A stretch of DNA of 5,215 bases from Lentzea sp. (GTDB lineage Bacteria > Actinomycetota > Actinomycetes > Mycobacteriales > Pseudonocardiaceae), in contig JASLAV010000059.1 of assembly GCA_030146905.1 (NCBI GenBank), forward strand, positions 1-5,215, written 5' to 3'. The stretch's first letter is position 1. Every line of letters starts with the position of its first letter. The notes below the pieces were generated by a model. It worked only from the letters and a program-made list of their open reading frames with translations. It was not told where the DNA came from and ran no database searches. Both the position numbers and the translations under genes were made by a program. Positions 1 through 4,680 of this stretch are shown in pieces.

Positions 1-125
1 CGGTCTTCAGCGGGGCGATGTGGATCCTGCTGGGTGTCGCGGTGGTGATCGGCGTGATCGTTGCGCTGCGCCGCCGCAAGCAGGCCACCGCGACAGAGAC
101 CAAGGAACTGGAAGAAGTCGGCTGA
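1..125 (+). CDS. C-terminal end of a membrane protein (5' end outside window)
   Basis: The frame is open from base 3 and ends in TGA at 123-125, giving 40 visible residues. It shows a hydrophobic stretch (MWILLGVAVVIGVIVAL, visible residues 6-22) long enough for one transmembrane helix. A positive cluster (RRRK) follows, then a short charged tail ending KELEEVG. By the positive-inside rule the tail should be cytoplasmic. This would fit the last helix of a multi-pass transporter, for example an MFS drug exporter, or a single-pass membrane protein. Too little is visible to choose. No LPXTG motif precedes the helix in the visible part, though the upstream sequence is cut off. The gene converges on the - strand unit, with 33 nt between stops and no convincing terminator hairpin there. 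Codon choice is G/C-ending throughout, so I take the frame as real. Confidence 0.72.
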   Translation, partial: VFSGAMWILLGVAVVIGVIVALRRRKQATATETKELEEVG

Positions 126-158
126 TCACTCCACCGCGACACGTGCCGAGTCAGGCGG

Positions 159-1040
159 TCAGCCGGTCTCCAGCACGTTCTTCGCGTTCTTCAGCCTGAT
201 CCGCATGCCGCTGTCCAAGGCCTCGAACTGCTCGGCCCGCTCGCCGATGGCCTGGCGTTGGTAGGCGGTCTCGACCGCGAACCAGGTGTCGACCAGCTTG
301 GTGCGCTGCCTGCAGAGCACGTCGGTCCTCGCCGTGTCGATCTCGACCTGCGAAGGCGTTTGCACGCTCCACCGGATGTCGTTGTTGGCCGCCCAGACGT
401 CGGTGTACGAGTAGCCGGACTCCGCCATGCACCCACGCCATTGCGCCATCACCTGCTGCACCCGGTCGTCCTGTTGTGCGCGCACGAACGTGCTCTGGTC
501 GAGTTGGATCAGATCCGCGGCCGGGATGCTCGCGGGCACGTCCCGTTCCAGCGTGCGGTGCGCCTGGCCGAGGCAACCTCCCTCCGGGATCTGCTTCCCG
601 CCGAACGACGTCATCCCCTTGCCCGTGTAGATCATCATCGCCTCCGCCGGAGGCTCGGGGCGGTCTTGGGACTTCGGCTGGCCGCTGTCGGCCGGGTGGT
701 AGCCCGACGTGGACACCTCGTCGTAGTCCATGACGCCGTACCTGGAGGAGCCGGTGCTCGCCGGGACGGGGAGCGGGTCGGGTACCACCCACGTCTGGCC
801 GAACTCCCGCACGCATCGGCGGGCCAGCACGGCGGCTGCCCGGTCGATCGTGGTGAGGTCGTCCGGAGAGTGCTGGTAGCGGTCGAGCGGCAGCACGATG
901 TCCCTGGAAGAGCTGACGGACAGCACCTCGCCCACTTCCGGTGGCGAGGTGGTGGAGTGGTCCTGGCCGGTCATCACGACCGTGCCGGCGACCGCGATCA
1001 CCGCGGCGGCGGCCAGGCAGAGTGCGAGCGTTCGTTTCAC
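159..1040 (-). CDS. Exported four-cysteine protein of unknown function
   Basis: This is a 293-codon frame starting with GTG at 1040, 4 nt after the strong SD AAGGGGG. The N-terminus is a typical export signal: KR at 2-3, then a hydrophobic core at about 5-23. A possible signal peptidase I site is AVA|GT after residue 18. The only early cysteine (C8) is not in a lipobox, so I do not call a lipoprotein, and an uncleaved N-terminal anchor is also possible. The mature part has exactly four cysteines (C76, C156, C204, C243), suggesting two disulfides outside the membrane. The most family-like pieces are WRGCMAESGY (201-210) and DVLCRQRTKLVDTWFAVETAYQ (240-261, including C243 and W253). These resemble a broad group of uncharacterised actinobacterial secreted proteins with a W-x-x-C-M...G motif. 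Residues 24-60 and 90-135 are polar and Pro/Ser-rich, probably linkers. It lies downstream of the I36 gene on the same strand, with no space for an obvious promoter of its own. No enzymatic motif is seen. Confidence 0.85.
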   Translation of the reverse strand: MKRTLALCLAAAAVIAVAGTVVMTGQDHSTTSPPEVGEVLSVSSSRDIVLPLDRYQHSPDDLTTIDRAAAVLARRCVREFGQTWVVPDPLPVPASTGSSRYGVMDYDEVSTSGYHPADSGQPKSQDRPEPPAEAMMIYTGKGMTSFGGKQIPEGGCLGQAHRTLERDVPASIPAADLIQLDQSTFVRAQQDDRVQQVMAQWRGCMAESGYSYTDVWAANNDIRWSVQTPSQVEIDTARTDVLCRQRTKLVDTWFAVETAYQRQAIGERAEQFEALDSGMRIRLKNAKNVLETG

Positions 1041-1044
1041 CGTT

Positions 1045-1051
1045 CCCCCTT
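1045..1051 (-). promoter_or_regulatory. Shine-Dalgarno site fixing the GTG start of the four-cysteine protein
   Basis: On the - strand this reads AAGGGGG followed by AACG and then GTG. It supports the GTG at 1040 as the true start, which also gives a complete signal peptide. The site begins only 7 nt after the base of the upstream hairpin, so that hairpin could influence access of ribosomes. Confidence 0.7.
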
Positions 1052-1058
1052 CGGAACC

Positions 1059-1090
1059 GCGCCGGCCCCGCGCGTGGGCGGGGCCGGCGC
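1059..1090 (-). terminator. GC-rich hairpin between the I36 gene and the four-cysteine gene
   Basis: The arms GCGCCGGCCCCGC (1059-1071) and GCGGGGCCGGCGC (1078-1090) are perfect 13-bp reverse complements around a 6-nt loop. The hairpin starts 6 nt after the I36 stop codon in the direction of transcription. It has no T-tract on its - strand exit side, which is common for actinomycete terminator-like hairpins. Because the next gene's SD lies immediately beyond it, it may act as a partial terminator, an attenuator, or a 3'-end stabiliser of the I36 mRNA rather than a full stop. Confidence 0.75.
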
Positions 1091-1096
1091 TGCTGA

Positions 1097-1534
1097 TCAG
1101 CCGTAGATGGTTCCGGTGCAGTTCGTCGGGTTGAACTGGTGGGAGTTCATCCGGTCGTTGGCGTCACCGCCGATCGACAGCGGGATGGTCTGGAAGTTCG
1201 GCACGCTGCCGTTCGGGCGGATGCGGAAGCACGCTCCCCGGTGGCCCGAGTTGTAGTACACGGCGATGTAGGAGTTCGCGTCGCGGTTCTCCATCGAGCT
1301 GACGTTGGTCTGGGTACCGTCACCCCGGTACAGCGGGATGCTCGACCCGTCGTAGGTGATCTGGCCCCAGTTCGGACGGCTGTAGAAGTCCTGGCGCTTG
1401 AGACCGGTGTAGTTCGAGGCGGAGTACATGCAGGCGTAATCAGCCCGGCACGCCGCGCTCGCCGTGGTCTCGGTCGCCACCAGCGACACCGCTGCCACCC
1501 CGGCAGCAGCGAGAATTGCCGCGATCGTTTTCAT
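1097..1534 (-). CDS. Secreted peptidase inhibitor family I36 (SMPI-like) protein
   Basis: This is a 145-aa protein with a classic Sec signal peptide: K2, a hydrophobic core at 4-20, and cleavage expected at ASA|A after residue 27. The mature protein is about 118 aa with four cysteines (C29, C35, C102, C139). Two beta/gamma-crystallin Greek-key signatures of the form aromatic-x6-G are visible, Y37...G44 (YSASNYTG) and Y93...G100 (YYNSGHRG). The segment NVSSMENRDANSYIAVYY (77-94) matches the usual core of this family. Known members such as Streptomyces SMPI inhibit metalloproteases outside the cell. The C29-x5-C35 pair matches SMPI's N-terminal disulfide, but SMPI's short reactive-site disulfide loop is not seen, so inhibitory activity is not assured. 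The ATG start at 1534 gives the full signal peptide. The best SD is GAGGGG at 1547-1552, with a rather long 12-nt spacer. It is the first gene of a likely two-gene unit and is divergent from the SARP regulator. Confidence 0.88.
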   Translation of the reverse strand: MKTIAAILAAAGVAAVSLVATETTASAACRADYACMYSASNYTGLKRQDFYSRPNWGQITYDGSSIPLYRGDGTQTNVSSMENRDANSYIAVYYNSGHRGACFRIRPNGSVPNFQTIPLSIGGDANDRMNSHQFNPTNCTGTIYG

Positions 1535-1580
1535 CGTGTTTCCGTTCCCCTCGTGGAGTTTCAGGTGTCCGGTTCAGTCC

Positions 1581-1592
1581 GGGGAAATCCCC
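1581..1592. promoter_or_regulatory. Short dyad GGGGAAATCCCC, possible operator
   Basis: GGGGA and TCCCC are 5-bp inverted arms around a 2-bp centre. The dyad is 47 bp upstream of the I36 start codon, a position where a repressor site could overlap that gene's promoter. It is short and the region is GC-rich, so it may be chance. Confidence 0.3.
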
Positions 1593-1607
1593 CTTCGAGT
1601 CGATCAC

Positions 1608-1620
1608 CACCGGATCGGTG
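1608..1620. promoter_or_regulatory. Short dyad CACCGGATCGGTG, possible operator
   Basis: CACCG and CGGTG are 5-bp inverted arms around a 3-bp centre. It overlaps a second inverted pair, CGATC (1601-1605) and GATCG (1613-1617). This is a local concentration of dyad symmetry in the divergent promoter region, with no matching known regulator box that I can name. Confidence 0.3.
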
Positions 1621-1645
1621 ACCGGACGAGCACCACGCTGCCGGG

Positions 1646-1677
1646 CGCCGTCCTCGTTTGGTCATCACGCCGTCCTC
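1646..1677. repeat. Exact 10-bp direct repeat with 22-bp period, candidate SARP binding site
   Basis: CGCCGTCCTC occurs at 1646-1655 and again at 1668-1677, so the copies begin exactly 22 bp apart, two helical turns. SARP regulators (ActII-ORF4, DnrI, AfsR) are known to bind short direct repeats spaced by 11 or 22 bp on one face of the helix. A 7-bp inverted copy (GAGGACG) lies at 1716-1722. The pair sits about 112 bp from the I36 start and 131 bp from the regulator start. That this regulator binds here is inference. Confidence 0.42.
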
Positions 1678-1755
1678 ACCACAGGTCACGCCGCTCAAGA
1701 CCGCTTGGCTGGGCGGAGGACGAAGGTCTGCGCGCCGACGAGAGCCACAAGACAG

Positions 1756-1787
1756 TTGATGACGCTATGCTCGTGCTCGGCTACTGT
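1756..1787 (+). promoter_or_regulatory. Weak candidate promoter for the SARP regulator
   Basis: TTGATG at 1756-1761 resembles a -35 element, and TACTGT at 1782-1787 fits the actinomycete -10 consensus TANNNT. The 20-bp spacer is longer than optimal. An alternative -10 is TATGCT at 1766-1771, but it has no good -35. If the TACTGT element is used, the 5' leader would be only about 15 nt and would contain the SD. SARP-driven promoters often have poor -35 boxes, which fits but does not prove the call. Confidence 0.22.
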
Positions 1788-1792
1788 CGGTT

Positions 1793-1800
1793 AGGGGAGG
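1793..1800 (+). promoter_or_regulatory. Shine-Dalgarno site fixing the SARP regulator start
   Basis: AGGGGAGG lies 8 nt before the ATG at 1809. This strong match, with the family-typical N-terminus MEFRVLGSLEV right after the ATG, decides this start over the in-frame start candidates further upstream. Confidence 0.8.
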
Positions 1801-1808
1801 CCGGGAGT

Positions 1809-4457
1809 ATGGAGTTCCGCGTGCTCGGCAGCCTTGAGGTCTGGTCGAACGAACGCCGCGTGGTCGTGTCGGGTGCGCGTCGTCAGCGGACGCTGGCCGC
1901 TTTGCTGCTCGCGCCGAACGCGGTGGTACCGCTACCGCGGCTCGTCGAGATGGTTTGGGAAGGTGAGCCGCCGTACTCCGCTTTCAAGCAGGTGCGCAAC
2001 TGCGTTTCGGCCCTGCGCGAGCAGTTGGGCGACACCGATCAGCGGCTCATCCTGACCGAGGAAACCGGCTACCGAATTCGTGTCGACGAACGACAGCTGG
2101 ATTCCCTGCGCTTCGCGGCCGCCGTCGCTGATGCCCGTCGTCACGCGGCGAACAACGGCCTGGTTCAAGCGGTTCGGACGATTCGGGAAGCGCTGCGCCT
2201 GTGGCGCGGCCCCGCGCTCGCCGGGCTGGGCGTCGCGACGTTGGGCAGATCGGCCGCGGGATGGGACGAGCTGCGGCTCAACGCGATCGAGCTGTGTGCG
2301 GAGTGGAGGCTCGATCTCGGCGAGCACCGCGAGGTCGTCGAGGACCTCGGTGGTCTCGTGCACGACCACCCGCTGCGAGAGGGGTTGCACGCGCACCTGA
2401 TGGTGGCCCTTCAGCGTTGTGGTCGGCGAGCGGAAGCACTGGCGGTGTTCGACCGCCTCAGGACCTGGCTCGCCGAAGAACTGGGCGTCGACCCCAGCGC
2501 TGATGTCCGGCGCGTGCACCAGCTGATCCTCTGCGATGAGACCGAGCCGCCTCGCCACGACCGCGCCCCGTCCGGTGCCGGTGTGGCCGGCGGAGAGGCG
2601 CGGGCACCGGTGGCTCGGTCCTCCGGCTCGAAGCCGGCGACCTGCCGGTTGCCCCCGCGCAACATCAACTTCACCGGACGCGACGCGGTCCTGCGGGAGC
2701 TGCGGGAGCGCTTCGTCTCAGGCGGCGACATCGCGGTGCAGGTCGTGTGCGGGATGGGCGGCGTCGGCAAGACGCAGCTTTCAGTCGAGTACGCCCATCG
2801 CCACCGGTCCGAGTACCGGCTCGTGGTCTTCATGGACGCGGAGAGCCCCGAGATGGTCGCGTCGCGGTTCGCTCAGCTGGCGGAGGAACTGGGAATCGCC
2901 GAGGTGAGCGCGGAGCAGGTGGTGCCGAGGGTGTACGACGAGCTGCGGGATCTCAGCCCCTGGCTGATCATCCTCGACAACGGGGAGAAGCCCAGCACCC
3001 TCGCGCATGCTCTGCCACCCGGCGACGTCGACGGGCACGGCCACGTTCTCGTGACGTCCAGGTCCAGCGGATGGTCGACCACGGCCGGAGTCGTGAACCT
3101 GGAGCTGTTCGCAAGGCAGGAGTCCGTGCGCCTGCTGACCAGGAGGATCCCCGGCATGACGGCGCCGGCGGCTGACCGGATCGCCGAGCACCTGGGGGAC
3201 CTGCCCCTGGCGCTGGAGCAGGCCGCCGGGTACATGGACTACAACAGCACGCCACCCGAGCACTACCTGACGCTGCTGACCTCGCGGCTGGAAGACATGA
3301 TCGGGCTGGGCGAACTTCCCGACCGGCCGCGGGTGGTGGTCGCGAACCTGTGGCAGCTCAGCGTGGAGAAACTGGCGACCGACCGTCCTCAATCGTTGCG
3401 GCTGCTGCAACTGTGCGCCCTGCTGGCACCCGAACCGATCCCGCTGGACATGTTCGCCGGCGCGGTTGAGTCGCTGGACGCCGTCGCGGGCGACGCGCTG
3501 GCGTGGGACGAGACGGTGGGCGCGCTGGCGGGCCTGGGGCTCGCGCGACGTGCAGCCTCCTCACTGCTGCTGCACCGGCTGGTGCAGAGCGCCGTCCGGG
3601 CCGCGATGCCGGCTGACCTGCTCAACCACGTCCGTGTGGAACTGTGCGGTGCTCTGCTCGCTGCCGTGCCACAGGACATCCACCGTGAACCGGACGCACG
3701 GCCGCGTTGGCGAGAACTGCTCCCGCACGTGCTCGCTGTGGTCAACGACGAACCGTCGGCCGGATGTGCCGCGGAAACGGCCACGCTGCTGAGGCTGGCG
3801 TCGGCGTTCCTGCTCTCCATCGGGATCCACCCGATGGCGCTCCCGTTGTGCGAGCGCGCATTGGCGATCGACGAGTCGCTCGAAGGGCGGGAGGTGGAAG
3901 CCGGCTTCGACCTGGCCACCCTGGCTCAAATCCACCTGGACAACGGGGAACCCGAGCAAGCGCGGCGGATGGCGCGACGCGCGTTGACGCTGCACGAGTC
4001 CTCCCTGCCGGCGGACAGTCCCGTCATCGCCACGGACCTGGCGACGCTGGCGCGCGCCCAGCGCCTCCTCGGTCAGCACGAGGAGGCGTTGTCGGCGGCC
4101 CAGCGGGCGTTGCAGATCGATGAGGCGGCGTACGAGCCGGACGATCCGTACGTCAGCTTCGACCTCGTGGCGTTGGCGAGCGTCTACCTCGACCGCGGCG
4201 ACCACGTCACGGCCGAGCCTTTGCTCTCTCGCGCGCTGCGCATCCGCGAGGCCGCATACCCGCCGGACCACCTGTACATCGGCTACGTCCTGCTGCTGAA
4301 GGCGCGGGTCGCACACCTGCTGGACGACCCGACCGCAGCGGACCTCGCCCACCGGGGCGCGCTGATCCTGAGCAGCCGGCTCGGCGAGACCCATCCCAAA
4401 GCCGAAGAGGCCGCCGCACTGGCACTTCGCCTGCAGACGGTCACGAGCGCGGGTTGA
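1809..4457 (+). CDS. AfsR-like SARP regulator: winged helix-BTAD-STAND ATPase-TPR
   Basis: This is an 882-aa regulator. Residues 1-92 form an OmpR-type DNA-binding winged helix (MEFRVLGSLEV; RRQRTLAALLL; VRNCVSALREQLG; TEETGYRI). Residues 98-243 are the BTAD (LWRGPAL, HPLREGLHAHLMVALQRCGR, ELGVDPS). A Pro/Ala/Arg linker at 244-280 leads to PPRNINFTGRD and a STAND/NB-ARC ATPase at about 282-600. Its P-loop is GMGGVGKT (315-322), its Walker B is LIILDN (386-391), the sensor-like VLVTSR is at 413-418, and the GLPL-type motif is GDLPLALEQAAG (463-474). Residues 659-868 are five back-to-back 42-residue TPRs. SARP-STAND proteins such as AfsR activate secondary-metabolism or developmental genes. The ATPase and TPR parts are thought to hold the protein inactive until a partner, ATP or phosphorylation releases it. 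The second Walker B acid is Asn. I found no TTA codon, so bldA control is unlikely. It is divergent from the I36 gene, its most obvious candidate target. Similarity to AfsR is in architecture; I do not assign the symbol. Confidence 0.93.
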   Translation: MEFRVLGSLEVWSNERRVVVSGARRQRTLAALLLAPNAVVPLPRLVEMVWEGEPPYSAFKQVRNCVSALREQLGDTDQRLILTEETGYRIRVDERQLDSLRFAAAVADARRHAANNGLVQAVRTIREALRLWRGPALAGLGVATLGRSAAGWDELRLNAIELCAEWRLDLGEHREVVEDLGGLVHDHPLREGLHAHLMVALQRCGRRAEALAVFDRLRTWLAEELGVDPSADVRRVHQLILCDETEPPRHDRAPSGAGVAGGEARAPVARSSGSKPATCRLPPRNINFTGRDAVLRELRERFVSGGDIAVQVVCGMGGVGKTQLSVEYAHRHRSEYRLVVFMDAESPEMVASRFAQLAEELGIAEVSAEQVVPRVYDELRDLSPWLIILDNGEKPSTLAHALPPGDVDGHGHVLVTSRSSGWSTTAGVVNLELFARQESVRLLTRRIPGMTAPAADRIAEHLGDLPLALEQAAGYMDYNSTPPEHYLTLLTSRLEDMIGLGELPDRPRVVVANLWQLSVEKLATDRPQSLRLLQLCALLAPEPIPLDMFAGAVESLDAVAGDALAWDETVGALAGLGLARRAASSLLLHRLVQSAVRAAMPADLLNHVRVELCGALLAAVPQDIHREPDARPRWRELLPHVLAVVNDEPSAGCAAETATLLRLASAFLLSIGIHPMALPLCERALAIDESLEGREVEAGFDLATLAQIHLDNGEPEQARRMARRALTLHESSLPADSPVIATDLATLARAQRLLGQHEEALSAAQRALQIDEAAYEPDDPYVSFDLVALASVYLDRGDHVTAEPLLSRALRIREAAYPPDHLYIGYVLLLKARVAHLLDDPTAADLAHRGALILSSRLGETHPKAEEAAALALRLQTVTSAG
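3783..4412 (+). repeat. Five contiguous 42-residue TPR units in the SARP regulator
   Basis: The units are residues 659-700, 701-742, 743-784, 785-826 and 827-868 of the regulator, in perfect 42-residue register without gaps. Each has a LATLA-like first helix, a G-x-x-x-x-A turn and an RAL-x-I/L second helix. Examples are DLATLAQIHLDNGEPEQA and DLATLARAQRLLGQHEEA. The 42-residue period, longer than the 34 of ordinary TPRs, is typical of kinesin-light-chain-like TPRs on bacterial STAND proteins. Likely role: protein or ligand sensing, or oligomer contacts. Confidence 0.85.
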
Positions 4458-4470
4458 GTCATCGACGCCG

Positions 4471-4680
4471 TCAGTGGACAGGAGGCGGCCTCTGGGACCA
4501 GGGGCCGCCGATGAGCCGTCGAGCAGCGGACTCCTGTTGGAGGGAACGCACTTCTGTCCTGCAGCGCAGTGACTTCGAGGCCTGCTTGGTCCATTCGATC
4601 GCGGCGTCGTCGGTCTCGGCCTCGATGATCCAGAAGCCACCGAGGTACTCGGCGACCTCCACGCACGCCTGGGTTCTCAC
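4471..4680 (-). pseudogene. Truncated YCII-domain remnant, GTGA-coupled to the monooxygenase gene
   Basis: This is a 69-codon frame whose GTG (4678-4680) overlaps the upstream monooxygenase TGA (4677-4679) in GTGA. Residues 7-49 read as the C-terminal half of a YCII (DGPF) domain: VEVAEYLGGFWIIEAE (7-22), DDAAIEWTKQAS (24-35) and TEVRSLQQ (42-49). Complete YCII proteins are usually about 95-120 aa. They carry DGPF just before the VEV-x-EYLGGFW stretch, and here that position is RTQAC. The N-terminal half is missing, since the DNA upstream encodes the monooxygenase. The tail (about 50-69, RRLIGGPWSQRPPPVH) looks non-family and runs through the regulator's terminator hairpin. I favour a deletion remnant that may still be translated by coupling. 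A genuine small protein is the alternative. The same frame stays open upstream, across the monooxygenase gene, and has an in-frame DGP shortly before the GTG, which may be chance. Confidence 0.55.
4484..4509 (+). terminator. Hairpin downstream of the SARP regulator
   Basis: The arms GGCGGCCTCTGG (4484-4495) and CCAGGGGCCGCC (4498-4509) pair along all 12 positions with a single U-G wobble on the + strand transcript. The innermost pair probably opens to give a 4-nt loop. The hairpin begins 27 nt after the regulator stop. There is no T-tract. On the - strand the wobble becomes an A-C mismatch, so it is stronger as a + strand terminator, though it may stop both converging transcripts. It lies inside the 3' end of the YCII remnant frame. 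Confidence 0.68.

Larger units (their letters stand above)
1535..1808. promoter_or_regulatory. Divergent intergenic region between the I36 gene and the SARP regulator
   Basis: These 274 bp separate the two divergent start codons and must hold the promoters for both directions. The SARP reading frame stays open through the region for lack of stops. However, the BTAD-type N-terminus begins exactly at the ATG at 1809 behind a strong SD, so the upstream extension is treated as non-coding. The region contains two short dyads and a 22-bp-period direct repeat, listed separately. I could not identify a convincing -10/-35 pair for the I36 direction. Confidence 0.7.

Noticed and set aside
126..158. Terminator between the membrane protein and the four-cysteine gene
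   Set aside because: No clean inverted repeat of useful length could be found in this short convergent gap.
1017..1019. C8 of the four-cysteine protein as a lipobox cysteine
   Set aside because: It lies in the middle of the hydrophobic core only eight residues from the start, with no L-x-x-C context after a full signal sequence.
258..1106. Long + strand open frame opposite the four-cysteine gene
   Set aside because: It is antisense to a gene with signal peptide, SD and motif support. Its Arg/His/Val-rich composition is typical of GC-rich shadow frames and it has no recognisable domain.
1567..1582. GTCCGG direct repeat (1567-1572 and 1577-1582)
   Set aside because: It is only 6 bp with a 10-bp period, not matching the 11/22-bp SARP register, and likely chance in GC-rich DNA.
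1464..1808. N-terminal extension of the SARP regulator frame by 115 codons
   Set aside because: The SARP family begins at the MEFRVLGSLEV sequence, a strong SD lies 8 nt before the ATG at 1809, and the extension overlaps the 5' end and signal peptide codons of the I36 gene.
2652..4457. A complete FxSxx-COOH peptide modification system
   Set aside because: Only a similar STAND/TPR module is present. No precursor peptide with that C-terminus and no radical SAM enzyme are in the window.
1809..4457. STAND-type antiphage (Avs-like) defence gene
   Set aside because: The N-terminal module is a SARP DNA-binding/BTAD regulator, not a nuclease, protease or other toxic effector, and no defence neighbours are seen.
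3561..4640. Long - strand open frame opposite the TPR region
   Set aside because: It is an Arg/Gln-rich antisense shadow of the in-register TPR repeats, with no domain of its own.
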